Numbered from the stretch's first letter, positions 17,409 through 27,805 are shown. The stretch is DNA of 64,000 nucleotides from Lactiplantibacillus mudanjiangensis (GCF_005405385.1 NZ_BJDY01000002.1:124001-188000); one strand, 5' to 3'. A program made the numbers and translations. Notes: generated by a model from the sequence alone, not told the origin.

Positions 17409-17954
17409 TTGAACCTGTACCCAGAACAGTTAGTTATAACGATATTTAATGATGATACACTTAACAGATTAATTACGGCATGTGCATATCTACTAATCGT
17501 AGTAGTTTTGAGAATAACTACTGAAAAAAGTTTAAAAAAGACAATGGAAAAATTTGTTGAGTACAAAATCTTTGGTCAGGAATTTGTCTCAAAAAAGCTA
17601 GAACTGAATGCAATAGAAAAAACCTACCAAAAAGTTAAAACAATCACCATGATTATGTTGCTCTTTATATTTTATGGGGCGTATTTTTTCAGACCGAGTT
17701 TTTTTGAGGTGGTCTGGGTGATTTTGAAGATTATGTTCTTAATTTTCTTTATTCTCAATATTCTGTGGTATATGTGGCTATTTATCAAAGCTAAAAAAAA
17801 ATACGTTTTGTTTAAAGAAAAAAAAGAATTTTCACCAGCACAACGGCAATTGATCGATGTGCTAATTAAACAAATGTGGTTATCCTTTTTTCTCCCATAT
17901 ATTGCCTTCATTCCGATGATGTTACTGTTATTTGAGGTTGAAATTACGTCTTAG
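17409..17954 (+). CDS. Hypothetical membrane protein, AT-rich and lysine-rich
   Basis: A 181-residue protein with four hydrophobic segments: an N-terminal one (ITACAYLLIVVVLRI), two in the middle (TMIMLLFIFYGAYFF and VWVILKIMFLIFFILNILWYMWLFI) and a C-terminal one. The last two are separated by a lysine-rich loop. The start appears to be TTG at 17409 after AAAGTGGGA; the next ATG would remove the first helix. Codon use is clearly AT-biased compared with the neighbours, which suggests recent transfer. No family is recognised. Confidence 0.55.
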   Translation: MNLYPEQLVITIFNDDTLNRLITACAYLLIVVVLRITTEKSLKKTMEKFVEYKIFGQEFVSKKLELNAIEKTYQKVKTITMIMLLFIFYGAYFFRPSFFEVVWVILKIMFLIFFILNILWYMWLFIKAKKKYVLFKEKKEFSPAQRQLIDVLIKQMWLSFFLPYIAFIPMMLLLFEVEITS

Positions 17955-17990
17955 TTGCTCCGTTGAGAAATTTGGTGAAGAGCTATGAAA

Positions 17991-18022
17991 AAAACACGAC
18001 TGCTAATCGGCGGTCGTGTTTT
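17991..18022. terminator. Bidirectional terminator
   Basis: AAAACACGAC pairs with GTCGTGTTTT between two convergent genes, with A and T runs on either side. Confidence 0.85.
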
Positions 18023-18032
18023 AGATTCGTCA

Positions 18033-18842
18033 CTATTCAGCTAATTCAAAGTAGTCAGTCAAGTACCGAGCCACGCCATCGTGTGCGTTGTCATAGCTCG
18101 TGACATCATCGGCCAACGTTTTAACGGCGGCCGTCCCGTTCGTCATTGCAACGCCTAAACCAGCGTATTGCAACATTTCTAAATCATTATGTTCATCACC
18201 AAAGGCAATGATATTCTGTCGACTAATGTGAAAATGTTCGGCCAAATAAGCCATTCCACGCGCTTTGTGAACGCCTTTAGAAGTGATTTCAAGAATGGCA
18301 TTGGGACCACCCCAAACGCCGATATCGACTAAATCATCGAAGCGGGCCTTAATCCAATCGATGATTGCGGTCCGTCGTTCTGGTTTCACGATCAAAACAA
18401 GGGAATTCGGATTACGCGTTAATGTTTTAGCCGATAGTTTAGGGCTGTTTGCTACTTCAGGGAAGAACTGACCGGCAACGAGATCTTCGCCAGCCGTCAG
18501 ATTACTATTTTTATTCTCAGCAATAATTTGATTAATACCGAGTTGTTCACGTTGATTAACTAGCGCGAGTACTACGGCTTTGTTGAGCGTGAACTGATAT
18601 TCAGCGGCCCAATCTTGGTGGGGTAAGTGTCCCAATGAACCGTTGAAGTTAATCATCGGACTGTTCAGTTTGAGTTCATCATAAATGGCTTGTGACCCTT
18701 GATAGGATCGGCCGGTAATGATGCTCACGATGTGGCCGGCCGCTTGCAGGCGCTGCATCGTTTGAATCGTGGCTGGATTTAGTCGGGATGTTTCATTAAG
18801 GGTCGTGCCGTCTAAGTCCAAAGCAATTAATTTTCGTTCCAT
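18033..18842 (-). CDS. Cof-type HAD-IIB family phosphatase
   Basis: A 269-residue cytosolic HAD hydrolase. Motif I, ALDLDGTTLN, at the N-terminus holds the nucleophilic aspartate. Motif II is SIITGRSY, and motif IV near the C-terminus is AFGDEHNDLEML, with ISRQNI before it. The inserted cap domain places it in the Cof (IIB) group, which usually acts on sugar phosphates or flavin nucleotides. The ATG at 18842 follows GAGGTGA, and the longer open frame overlaps that site. The substrate cannot be told from sequence. Confidence 0.92.
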   Translation of the reverse strand: MERKLIALDLDGTTLNETSRLNPATIQTMQRLQAAGHIVSIITGRSYQGSQAIYDELKLNSPMINFNGSLGHLPHQDWAAEYQFTLNKAVVLALVNQREQLGINQIIAENKNSNLTAGEDLVAGQFFPEVANSPKLSAKTLTRNPNSLVLIVKPERRTAIIDWIKARFDDLVDIGVWGGPNAILEITSKGVHKARGMAYLAEHFHISRQNIIAFGDEHNDLEMLQYAGLGVAMTNGTAAVKTLADDVTSYDNAHDGVARYLTDYFELAE

Positions 18843-18983
18843 GACAAAAGTCACCTCGTTGACAAGATAGTTAATCATTCCAATTTAGCATATTTTTGCG
18901 TAAAAGGCGAATCATTGCCTGCCGAAAGCAGGGCGAAGTATGGTAATCTATGTAAGGAAGAATTGACGAGGAGGACCTTTAAC

Positions 18984-20354
18984 TTGAAGTTACCAGCAGC
19001 ATTTATCACAAAATATCAACAATTACTAGGCGATGAAGCCGATGCGTTTTTTGCCGCCTTTGATGAACCGGTTGAAAAAGGGTTTCGAGTGAACCCCAAT
19101 AAAGCCGTGACCCCAGCGATGCAAGCGAAGATGACGGACCCAATTGCCTATAGCAAGATCGGTTATTACGGCAAGGTTAACGGTAACGCCTTAGAACATT
19201 TAGCGGGCGCTGTTTATAGCCAAGAACCAAGTGCGATGACCGTTGGTGAAGTGGCACGACCAGCCTTGAATGAACGGGTCTTGGATTTATGTGCCGCTCC
19301 TGGCGGTAAAACGACCCATTTACTCAGCTATTTACAACAAACTGGGTTACTAGTCACCAATGAAATCAACCCTAAACGGGTGACTGCTTTGGGCGATAAT
19401 GTCGAACGTTATGGCGCTCGTAACGCCGTGATTACGAACGAATCGCCTGCGCACTTAGCCAAAGCCTTTCCAGGATTCTTTGATCGCATCTTAGTGGACG
19501 CGCCCTGTTCTGGTGAAGGCATGTTTCGTAAAGATCCCGATGCCATGCAATACTGGAGTACCGATTATCCCGCCGAATGTGCCACTCGGCAACGTGAAAT
19601 TTTAACGGAAACTGTTAAAATGTTACGTCCCGGCGGCCATTTAATCTACTCGACATGTACGTTTGCGCCCGAAGAAGACGAACAAATGATGGCATGGTTG
19701 TTAGCAACTTATCCAGAGTTTGAACTCGAACCAATCGAAAAAGTCGCCGGTATGGTTGATGCCAAGCCAGAATGGGCTGATGGCAATCCGGAACTTAAAA
19801 AGGCTGCGCGGCTATTCCCACATTTGATGCGCGGCGAAGGGCACTTTATTGCCAAGCTTGTCTATCATGGGACGACGAAGCCGAAGAATTTACGGACGGT
19901 ACGAGATGAGTTAAAACCAGATCAACGTAAGCTATGGGCACAAGCGCAAAAACAATTGCGGTTACCAAACTTCAATGATTTAGCGTTACAAGTACATGGT
20001 GATCAGTTGTATGGGGTACCCGAATTAATGCCGATGACGCGCAAGCTGAAGGTTTTCCGATCTGGTATTCATCTTGGGACTTTTAAGAAAAAACGGTTTG
20101 AACCAAGTTATGCCTTAGCGTTAGCTAGTGATGATCTTGATTTACCGAAGTTAGCGATAACCCATGACCAGTGGGCAACTTATGTGCATGGTGAAACCTT
20201 TGACCTAGATGCCGCAGTGGCAACTAATGGGTTTATGGTCTTAACATGCGACAACTTACCAGTTGGTTTTGGTAAAGCGGTTGGCCGCACAGTGAAGAAC
20301 TTCTTCCCGAAGGGTTTACGTTTCTTAGCCACCGATGACAAAACGGTTCTTTAA
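18984..20354 (+). CDS. RsmF/RsmB-type 16S rRNA (cytosine-C5) methyltransferase
   Basis: A 456-residue SAM-dependent enzyme of the NOL1/NOP2/sun group. The SAM-binding motif LDLCAAPGGKTTHL lies near residue 118. The catalytic region has VDAPCSGEGMFRKDP (about 180) and the second catalytic cysteine in LIYSTCTFAPEEDE (about 230). A C-terminal PUA-like region follows, as in YebU/RsmF. The start is TTG at 18984, eight bases after a strong GAGGAGG; the longer frame upstream has no ribosome site. It methylates a cytosine in 16S rRNA, but the exact position is not readable. Confidence 0.92.
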   Translation: MKLPAAFITKYQQLLGDEADAFFAAFDEPVEKGFRVNPNKAVTPAMQAKMTDPIAYSKIGYYGKVNGNALEHLAGAVYSQEPSAMTVGEVARPALNERVLDLCAAPGGKTTHLLSYLQQTGLLVTNEINPKRVTALGDNVERYGARNAVITNESPAHLAKAFPGFFDRILVDAPCSGEGMFRKDPDAMQYWSTDYPAECATRQREILTETVKMLRPGGHLIYSTCTFAPEEDEQMMAWLLATYPEFELEPIEKVAGMVDAKPEWADGNPELKKAARLFPHLMRGEGHFIAKLVYHGTTKPKNLRTVRDELKPDQRKLWAQAQKQLRLPNFNDLALQVHGDQLYGVPELMPMTRKLKVFRSGIHLGTFKKKRFEPSYALALASDDLDLPKLAITHDQWATYVHGETFDLDAAVATNGFMVLTCDNLPVGFGKAVGRTVKNFFPKGLRFLATDDKTVL

Positions 20355-20475
20355 TCTAGGTCATGAAAATTGGGCTAGCTATCTGACAACCAATGGGTGT
20401 GTTAACGCGCTGGATCATTGGTTGCTGTTTTAATGATCCAACGGTGATTACCGCGGCATATGAATCAGTAACATC

Positions 20476-20517
20476 AAAAATCCGGTCTTGACGTTTAATC
20501 GTCAAGACCGGATTTTT
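20476..20517. terminator. Strong bidirectional terminator
   Basis: An 18-bp perfect stem, AAAAATCCGGTCTTGACG with its complement, lies between the rRNA methyltransferase gene and the convergent mevalonate operon. It ends in T runs on both strands. Confidence 0.92.
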
Positions 20518-20531
20518 GTATTGTACAAATT

Positions 20532-21569
20532 TTAATTTATACTTTGCTTGTAAGCCACAAGCTCGGGCGACAAGATTAATTTATCTGATAATTGTTTGAG
20601 TTCACTAACTTGAGTGGCCCCAACTAAGGCCATTAATAGTTTGAATTGGTCTAGCCAGGATTTTAGCATCGTAATGACATCTTCATCAGGTTGATGAAGA
20701 ACGGCATGCAAGACCACCCCGGCCATGCCAACCGCATCGGCACCGAGCATTAACGCCTTGATGGCATCTAATGGCGTGCGAATGCCACCAGTGGCGAAAA
20801 TGGTTAAATCGTCTGGATGTGATTGCACTGCTAAAAGAGATTCCACAGTCGATAACCCGAAATCATGCAGATAACTCATCTCACGTTGCGGACGACGACG
20901 GTTTTCAATATCAACGAAATTAGTGCCACCGTGACCGCCTAGATCTAAGTAGCGGACACCCGCTTGATAGAGTTGAGTCATCGTCGGTTGGGAGATGCCA
21001 AAACCGACTTCTTTGACGATAATTGGCACGGGGAGTTCGGTCACTAGTTGTTTGATGTTTGCTAACCACCGGAAGTCACGATCACCTTCGGGCATGACGA
21101 TTTCTTGAACCACATTTAAGTGCAATTCTAAGGCATCGGCGTGTAGCATTTTAATGGCAGTTTTAGCAGCGCTAAGCGGATGGCCAGCCCCTAGGTTACC
21201 AAAGACTAGGCCGTCTGGATTGTTGTCGCGCACGACACTGAAAGTATTGGCAAGCTCTGGATATTTTAAGGCCACGCTTTGCGAGCCAGTTGCCATGGGT
21301 AGGTGAACGGCTGCTGCAATTTTAGCCAGTCGCGCATTAATCTTACCCGTTTGATCGGAGCCGCCAGTCATCGCTTCAATATAGAGTGGGGAAGTCCATT
21401 GCCATTTCCCAATTTGAGTCGTCGTGGTGATGTCGGCAACGTTGGTTTCAGGTAGCGCGTCGTGACGAATTCGCACTTGATCAAAAGCGTTTGGCTGTGC
21501 GGCATGGTAGTATTTTTCGGCGAGTGAAACATGCTCGTCTTTACGATGAGAATGTTGATTTTGTGGCAT
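20532..21569 (-). CDS. fni: Isopentenyl-diphosphate delta-isomerase, type 2 (FMN-dependent)
   Basis: A 345-residue enzyme converting isopentenyl diphosphate to dimethylallyl diphosphate. Type 2 features are the N-terminal [13 protein letters not shown], the phosphate/FMN segments MATGSQSVA and [15 protein letters not shown], and [24 protein letters not shown] near the C-terminus. The ATG at 21569 follows GGAGG; the upstream extension in the open frame is rejected. It is the last gene of the mvaK1-mvaD-mvaK2-fni operon, 70 bases after mvaK2, and completes the lower mevalonate pathway that feeds undecaprenyl phosphate synthesis. Confidence 0.96.
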   Translation of the reverse strand: MPQNQHSHRKDEHVSLAEKYYHAAQPNAFDQVRIRHDALPETNVADITTTTQIGKWQWTSPLYIEAMTGGSDQTGKINARLAKIAAAVHLPMATGSQSVALKYPELANTFSVVRDNNPDGLVFGNLGAGHPLSAAKTAIKMLHADALELHLNVVQEIVMPEGDRDFRWLANIKQLVTELPVPIIVKEVGFGISQPTMTQLYQAGVRYLDLGGHGGTNFVDIENRRRPQREMSYLHDFGLSTVESLLAVQSHPDDLTIFATGGIRTPLDAIKALMLGADAVGMAGVVLHAVLHQPDEDVITMLKSWLDQFKLLMALVGATQVSELKQLSDKLILSPELVAYKQSIN

Positions 21570-21639
21570 AAGGCCACCTCCAATAAGTCTGATGAAAACC
21601 CGGCCGGCCACAAGGGTCAGCCGGGTTTATATTGCGTCA

Positions 21640-22731
21640 TTAAACATGTGAGACGGGTTCATCCAGGACGGTATGAACGTTTAAGTTTAAGCGTTCAATG
21701 CCTTCTTGCGCCCATTGATGGAGCATCTGGGTGGTATCGATAGCTTGATCGATTAAGACGATTCCACAATCACCACCACCGGCACCCGAGGTTTTAGCTG
21801 CAGCCCCGGCAGTTTCCGCAATGGCAATCATTTTCTTCAAGATGGGGGTCTCAATCGTGACATGACTGAAATCACCTAAAACTTGTAATAAGTGTCGATT
21901 TTGGCGAAGCTCGGTTTGAATTGCCGCTAGGTCACCAGTATGGAAGCCATGAACCATCCGTTTCAGACAAGCTTTACTGTCTTGTAAGAAGGTCTGGTAT
22001 TCGCCACGTTGCTTGGCTTTAACTAAGGAAACTTTATCAACTAAGTGTGACGTCGAAGCCGGCGACCCCGTCCAACCAATCATCAACCGTAGTTCAGCCG
22101 GTGGTGTTAACAGGTCGACTTTTAGATCCGGCCAAGGCATGGCTAATAGTGCGGTTAGCGTCTGCGTTTGTCGTTGTTCAGCTAGCCATTGTCGGTCAAA
22201 AGAATGATAGGCCAACCAACCACCGTAAACACTAGCCGCAATATCACCTAATGAGCCGTTACCTTGAACGGACAAGTGTGCGATCGCGGCTAACTTGAAT
22301 AGCTGACTTTTAGTCATTGGTAAGTGGTAGAACTGACAGAGTGCTTTAACCGTTGCGACCGTCACAGCGGCTGAGGAGCCCAAACCGTACTTTTTGCCAT
22401 CGGCACTATCGAGCTCACTATTGATACTCAAATGGTAAACGCCTAGCTCACGACCAGCTTCACGGGCATAGGTTTCCGTCAAGCTAATGGCCGCTAAGAT
22501 ATAGTGAAATGGATTGTCGCGATTGTCAAAGACCATCGCATCACCTTGGCGTCGCCAAAAAATTGAGTTTTCTTGATATTGTTTAGAAACGATACTGCCA
22601 AACGTATCGCTAGGTGAAATGGTCGCCGTCACGAATTGATCGAGCGCAACGATAATCGCTGGAAATCCACTTTCAACCACGGCGTATTCGCCAGCAATGT
22701 AAAGCTTTCCAGGTGCTTTCACCGTAATCAT
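21640..22731 (-). CDS. mvaK2: Phosphomevalonate kinase
   Basis: A 363-residue GHMP kinase. Motif 1 is APGKLYIAGEYAVVE at the N-terminus. The ATP loop is KKYGLGSSAAVTVATV (about residues 112-127), and the C-terminal GHMP motif is AKTSGAGGGDCGIVL. It phosphorylates 5-phosphomevalonate to the diphosphate. AAAGGA precedes the ATG. Its position between mvaD and fni agrees with the operon order known from lactobacilli and enterococci. Confidence 0.95.
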   Translation of the reverse strand: MITVKAPGKLYIAGEYAVVESGFPAIIVALDQFVTATISPSDTFGSIVSKQYQENSIFWRRQGDAMVFDNRDNPFHYILAAISLTETYAREAGRELGVYHLSINSELDSADGKKYGLGSSAAVTVATVKALCQFYHLPMTKSQLFKLAAIAHLSVQGNGSLGDIAASVYGGWLAYHSFDRQWLAEQRQTQTLTALLAMPWPDLKVDLLTPPAELRLMIGWTGSPASTSHLVDKVSLVKAKQRGEYQTFLQDSKACLKRMVHGFHTGDLAAIQTELRQNRHLLQVLGDFSHVTIETPILKKMIAIAETAGAAAKTSGAGGGDCGIVLIDQAIDTTQMLHQWAQEGIERLNLNVHTVLDEPVSHV

Positions 22732-22790
22732 GCCATCAGGTCCTTTCGGAATTGACCTAACGCAATCGTTACGGTCAATTCACTTTAAAA

Positions 22791-23771
22791 TTAAGCTTCT
22801 GTTATAGTAATTCCCGGGCCTGGCTTAGCAACGATTAGTTGGTCAGCTGCAAAATACGGTTTAAACGCGGCCATAATGGCGGCCGTATCTGTGCTGGCAC
22901 AAATAATCTTCACGTTAGGTCCTGCATCCAAAGTATAATAACAGTTTATCCCATTAGCACGCAAGTCTTGTACCACTTTGATGGCGGTTAAGGTGTCGGG
23001 GGTAAAGTAGTTAAAAGCGGGGTCCGCACTAAGATTTAACGCGTGCATGCGCATCGCGTTGGTTTCAGCAATTCGACCTACCGCATTTAAATCTTTTTTA
23101 AGAATCGCCTTACGCATGCGAGCTAAATCACGGTGGGCGGTTTTTACCCAAGCTGAATAATAAGGTGACGTTGCCACCACACGCGCCATTCCGGCCGTTG
23201 AACTGATTGGTTTTTTAGTAGCCTGTAAAACAACCGCAATCATCTGGATATCCCAGTCGATTGGATCTTGTAAGGGTTCGGCATATGAACTGGCGTCGTC
23301 ATGACCGGCATGCCATTCGACAAAGCCACCGAAAACCGAGCGGGTGGCGGAACCAGAGCCGCGCCGAGCTAAACGACTGAGCTCAGTTGGACTCAAGTTT
23401 AAACCAGCCGCACGACTCCCAGCCGCGGCCAAGGCCGCAAAGCCAGAAGCTGATGAAGCTAAGCCCGCTGAAGTGGGGACGTGATTAGCCGTTTTGACGA
23501 TTGCTGGGGCGGTTTGGCCACTTTGTCGGCGAATTAAATCTAAAAATTTAGTCATTCGGGTGGCTTTGCCAGCCGGAATCAAATGATCGTCAAAATAAAT
23601 TTGATCGTTTTTTAATTTTGGATCAAAGGCCACGCTGGTTTGGGTATAAAAGTGATCCAGTGTTAATGAAATACTGCCGTTTTGCGGCAACATTAGCCGG
23701 GCATCTTTTTTACCCCAGTATTTAACGAGCGCAATGTTAGTGTGCGCTTTAGCAATAACAGTTTTTACCAT
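22791..23771 (-). CDS. mvaD: Diphosphomevalonate decarboxylase
   Basis: A 326-residue GHMP-fold enzyme converting mevalonate diphosphate to isopentenyl diphosphate with ATP. The N-terminal motif AHTNIALVKYWGKKD and the phosphate loop PTSAGLASSASGFAALA (about residues 92-108) are diagnostic, and the C-terminal LDAGPNVKIICA is also typical. The ATG at 23771 follows GGAGG with eight bases. It begins 15 bases after the mvaK1 stop, so translation is closely linked. Confidence 0.96.
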   Translation of the reverse strand: MVKTVIAKAHTNIALVKYWGKKDARLMLPQNGSISLTLDHFYTQTSVAFDPKLKNDQIYFDDHLIPAGKATRMTKFLDLIRRQSGQTAPAIVKTANHVPTSAGLASSASGFAALAAAGSRAAGLNLSPTELSRLARRGSGSATRSVFGGFVEWHAGHDDASSYAEPLQDPIDWDIQMIAVVLQATKKPISSTAGMARVVATSPYYSAWVKTAHRDLARMRKAILKKDLNAVGRIAETNAMRMHALNLSADPAFNYFTPDTLTAIKVVQDLRANGINCYYTLDAGPNVKIICASTDTAAIMAAFKPYFAADQLIVAKPGPGITITEA

Positions 23772-23786
23772 GTCATAATCCTCCAA

Positions 23787-24725
23787 CTAAGCTTCGACCG
23801 CGAAAGGTTCGACCCAAGTGGCCGTAGCTCCAGCGGCGGATAATTTTTGTGATAAGGTGTTTGCAATTTCGGCTTCTGGAGCGATGGCGATCATACAACC
23901 ACCTTGGCCGCTACCAGTTAACTTCGCAGCTAACGCGCCGTTTTGGCGAGCAACTGCCAATAGCTGTTCTAGCGCTGGGTGACTGACGCCTAATGACCGG
24001 AGATCATCTTGAGCCCCGTTTAATGCGCTGACTAATCCAGTTAGGTCATCATTGGCTAAGGCGTCACGCGTTTGGCGGGTTAAGACACCTAAATGATCGA
24101 TCCGTTGTTGAATCGTGGCACCCTCAACCATTAATAAGTTACGTACCGTGGTCACGGCCACTTTGGTTTGACTCTTAATCCCTGTGTCGGCAATGACCAA
24201 ATAGCCGTGTAAGTTAACTGGAATCGGGTAGTTCTCGCGGCCCTTAATAAACCAAACGGGTGACTTAGCACTAGCGGTCGCAACGTCTAAACCACTAGGC
24301 TGTCCATGCGTGTAACTTTCAGCGACGTTTGCAGTTTTGAGTAATGTTTGATGCGATAAAGGCTGTTCGAAGAAATCATAAAAGGCCCGTGTGACCGCTA
24401 CTGCCGCGGCGGCTGATGAGCCCATACCTCGTTCGGACGGAATATCGCTTGTAATATGAATATCAAAGCCTTGATCAGGTGCTTCAAAGCGAGCTAACAA
24501 GGTTTTAATTAAGCTTTGAATGCCCCCGAGGTTGGCACTCATTGTGTGGAAATCACCATTAAAGTAACGACTTTTAACGGTTTGAGCCGTATCACGTTGG
24601 TGAATGACGGCTTGCATTTGAATCGTCGAAATTGGGAGGGCAATGGCAGGTTGTCCGTAGACGACACCATGTTCTCCAATCAAAATAATTTTGGCATGAC
24701 TAGTGCCGGTAGCTAGATTTTTCAA
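23787..24725 (-). CDS. mvaK1: Mevalonate kinase
   Basis: The likely protein is 312 residues, starting with TTG at 24725 (KNLATGTSHAKIILIGEHG) after GAAAGG. A longer version from ATG 24767 is open but adds an unconserved tail. GHMP motifs are IGEHGVVYGQPAIALP, ERGMGSSAAAAVA (about residues 96-108) and a C-terminal KLTGSGQGGCMIA. It phosphorylates mevalonate at C5. It is the first gene of the operon; a TATAAT-like box and AT-rich DNA lie in the 275-base gap to the divergent dinG gene. The start choice is the only uncertainty. Confidence 0.93.
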   Translation of the reverse strand: MKNLATGTSHAKIILIGEHGVVYGQPAIALPISTIQMQAVIHQRDTAQTVKSRYFNGDFHTMSANLGGIQSLIKTLLARFEAPDQGFDIHITSDIPSERGMGSSAAAAVAVTRAFYDFFEQPLSHQTLLKTANVAESYTHGQPSGLDVATASAKSPVWFIKGRENYPIPVNLHGYLVIADTGIKSQTKVAVTTVRNLLMVEGATIQQRIDHLGVLTRQTRDALANDDLTGLVSALNGAQDDLRSLGVSHPALEQLLAVARQNGALAAKLTGSGQGGCMIAIAPEAEIANTLSQKLSAAGATATWVEPFAVEA

Positions 24726-25000
24726 TCGTGTCGCTGCCTTTCTAAATGAATTAATTAATAGAACCATGATACCGTATCGCGGGCGACATTTCCATGTTTC
24801 GCGGGTGTTCACCCAAAATCAGTCATTAATAATGATCGTTTTTAGTTATTTCTTAATTAATCGTCAGCAGAATGTTTCCGCAATAGCTATGCTATAATTT
24901 AAGCTAAAGATTGTCTTGAGCAAGGTGATCATCACTGTTTGTTCGGCATAATATGCTATGATAAAAATTAATCTAACCTTTTTGATTTGGGGAAATGACC

Positions 25001-27805
25001 ATGAAACCAAACACGACCTATGCCGTCGTTGATATTGAAACGACTGGTACTAGTGTTAAGGATGGCGATCGCATCATCCAGATTGGCTGTGCGTTCGTCA
25101 AAAACAATAAAATAATTAATACATTTGCCACGGATGTTAATCCGTTAACGACCGTACCACCGATGATTGAAAATCTGACGGGGATTAGTAATGCGCGTGT
25201 TCGCAAAGCCCCACCGTTTGATGATTTAGCGGGGACGATTTACAGCTTACTGCAAGGCACTGTTTTTGTGGCGCATAATGTCAACTTTGATTTGCCATTT
25301 ATTAATGCGGAGCTACAACGCGTGGGTTATCCAGAATTACCAATTCAAGCCGTTGACACAGTCGCGTTAAGTCAAATTCTATTGCCGACTGCGCCCGGTT
25401 TTCGATTACGTGATTTAAGTCAACTTTTAAATATTGACCATAATCATCCACATGCGGCTGATAGTGATGCGGTTGCCACGGCTCATTTGTTTATCTTTTT
25501 ACAACAACGATTGGCCCAACTACCGCTAATCACGTTGCAACAAATGGTTCGCTTGACACCAGAATTACCACGGGACACGGCGGAGTTGTTCGACTATGCC
25601 TTACAGCAAGGCAAACAACATCCAACATCATTACCGAAGGATTTAGTCGTCTGCAATGGCTTGGCTTTGCGTAAAAAACGGTTGCCACAGCAAGCAGAAG
25701 GGCGTGCCCCAATGCGCTATCCGTTAACTAAGGCCCAGAAGACCCATTTGTTCGGTGACGATTTAACGTATCGCCCGCAACAAGCGCGGATGATGAATCA
25801 AATTTATCGCCACTATACTAAGGCCGAGGGGCAAACGTCACCATTGATGATTGAAGCGCCGACTGGGACTGGGAAAACTTTAGGTTATTTACTACCATTG
25901 GCCTATTTGGCTCAACCTGATCGACAAGTGGTGATTAGCACGGCCACGACGGTTTTACAAACGCAATTATTAGAACAGGGCGTGCAGTTGCTCAATACGC
26001 TGTTGCCACATCCGGTTACGGCTGTCGTGATTAAAGGTAATCAACATTATGTTGATTTACAACGGTTTGCCCGTGGTTTAGCGTTGCATGAGCATTCAAA
26101 ACAAACGCAGTTGTTAAAATTACGCGTCTTGGTCTGGTTGACGATGACCACGACAGGTGATTTAGATGAGTTACATTTGACGACTTATCAGGCGCCGTAT
26201 TTTAGTGAAATTGCGCATCATGGCGTCGCTTCGTTAAAAGCGGATGATCCATTCTTTAAAGAAGACTTTTTACGTTTTCGAGATCAATTGATTGCACAGG
26301 CAACTTTTTTGATTACCAATCACGCTTACTTGATGCAACATGTGGCGCAATTAGGAAGTCGGCAACAACAACCGTTATTGGTATTGGATGAAGCCCAACA
26401 TTTACCAGAAGGCGTCTTGCGCGAGTCCCGGCAAACCTTTGACTTCAACTTTTACATGGCCGCTTGCCATAGCTTGGTGAGTCGGATTGACCAAGAACAT
26501 AGTTTGAATTTACGGGCGTTATTTGCTGAACAACCACAATCAGACTATCGGCTACAATTATTGACGAATTCGTTAAATGATACGGATTTGCATTTACAAC
26601 AATTGCAAGCCGCCTTGGCTCGGACCTTCGTGCCACAGCAAAAGGGTAACAATCAGCCAGCTGAATATGCGATTACGACGGAAGCAGCAACTGAATTTTT
26701 TGCGGAAAATAATACCTTGATCCGGCAATTACAGACCGCCATTGAAAACTGCTTCTTACAATTCCAACAATTAAATGAACAATATCAACACGATCAACCA
26801 GAAGTTTTACCAACGGAACAACATGTTTTGGATGGTTTTTATCATCGTTTACAAGAGTTGCGGCAAGGCTACGATTTATTACGAGCATGGCTAATGCCCG
26901 CTACTCGGCAACAACGGGTCTTTTGGATTAATCTTAATCAATGGCACGATCGTGGGAGTTTAACCTTTTCAGGGAGTCTTATTGACACACGCGGGTACTT
27001 TAAAGCGCAACTTTATCCATATTTCACGGCCCCATTATTTACAGGCGCAACGCTATTTGCCACCGGTAAGTCACAGTATGTGTATGCGGAATTAGATTTA
27101 GATCAAAAAAAGACGGAGCGGCATCAGTTGTCTTCGCCATTCGATCTAGAAAAGCAGGCGCGATTAATGGTTGCCACCGATGCTAAAAGTGCTGAACAGC
27201 CAAGTGGTAAGCAGCGAGTTGCTTATTTGACGAAAGCCATTAGTGATATCGTGCAAGCAGCGCCTAAACAAACGCTGGTCTTGTTTAATTCATTAAACAT
27301 GATTGAAGCGGTCTTTTATAGCTTGCATCAAACGGCATTATCGGCAAACCGAGAATTGTTAGCACAAGGTGTTAACGGGAGTCGGGAAAAATTACTCCGG
27401 CGCTTTATGCAAGGTGATAATGCGATTCTGTTAGGGGCGGCTAGTTTTTGGGAAGGTATCGATTTACCGCAAGAACAGCTAGAACTGCTGATTATCACGC
27501 AGTTGCCATTTGAATCACCAGACCAAACAACGACCAAGGCCCGTTATCAACAATTGCGACAAGCGGACTTGAATCCGTTTTACAATGAAGCCTTACCTAA
27601 AGCCGCGTTGAAATTACGACAAGGGATTGGCCGCTTGATTCGAACGGATCAAGATCGTGGAGCCGCAGTGATTTTAGATGATCGGTTGATGACTAAGCGG
27701 TATGGGCAAACGATTTTAAAGGCGTTGCCAAAAACGATGCCACCGATGAGTGGGACTGTTGATCAAATTACCGATGAACTTCAAAGTTTTTTCAAAACTG
27801 ACTGA
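25001..27805 (+). CDS. dinG: DinG-type ATP-dependent helicase with N-terminal 3'-5' exonuclease domain
   Basis: A 934-residue two-domain protein. The first about 170 residues form a DEDD exonuclease like the epsilon proofreading subunit (VVDIETTGTS, AHNVNFDLPF, HPHAADSDAVAT). The rest is an XPD/DinG superfamily 2 helicase with Walker A APTGTGKTLGY (about 287), LDEAQH (about 464), and C-terminal SFWEGIDLPQ and QGIGRLIRT. This fusion is typical of Firmicutes DinG, which lacks the FeS cysteines of the E. coli enzyme. The ATG at 25001 is preferred to 24995 on ribosome-site spacing. It heads the block dinG-ypmB-aspB-asnS-dnaD known from Bacillus. Confidence 0.94.
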   Translation: MKPNTTYAVVDIETTGTSVKDGDRIIQIGCAFVKNNKIINTFATDVNPLTTVPPMIENLTGISNARVRKAPPFDDLAGTIYSLLQGTVFVAHNVNFDLPFINAELQRVGYPELPIQAVDTVALSQILLPTAPGFRLRDLSQLLNIDHNHPHAADSDAVATAHLFIFLQQRLAQLPLITLQQMVRLTPELPRDTAELFDYALQQGKQHPTSLPKDLVVCNGLALRKKRLPQQAEGRAPMRYPLTKAQKTHLFGDDLTYRPQQARMMNQIYRHYTKAEGQTSPLMIEAPTGTGKTLGYLLPLAYLAQPDRQVVISTATTVLQTQLLEQGVQLLNTLLPHPVTAVVIKGNQHYVDLQRFARGLALHEHSKQTQLLKLRVLVWLTMTTTGDLDELHLTTYQAPYFSEIAHHGVASLKADDPFFKEDFLRFRDQLIAQATFLITNHAYLMQHVAQLGSRQQQPLLVLDEAQHLPEGVLRESRQTFDFNFYMAACHSLVSRIDQEHSLNLRALFAEQPQSDYRLQLLTNSLNDTDLHLQQLQAALARTFVPQQKGNNQPAEYAITTEAATEFFAENNTLIRQLQTAIENCFLQFQQLNEQYQHDQPEVLPTEQHVLDGFYHRLQELRQGYDLLRAWLMPATRQQRVFWINLNQWHDRGSLTFSGSLIDTRGYFKAQLYPYFTAPLFTGATLFATGKSQYVYAELDLDQKKTERHQLSSPFDLEKQARLMVATDAKSAEQPSGKQRVAYLTKAISDIVQAAPKQTLVLFNSLNMIEAVFYSLHQTALSANRELLAQGVNGSREKLLRRFMQGDNAILLGAASFWEGIDLPQEQLELLIITQLPFESPDQTTTKARYQQLRQADLNPFYNEALPKAALKLRQGIGRLIRTDQDRGAAVILDDRLMTKRYGQTILKALPKTMPPMSGTVDQITDELQSFFKTD

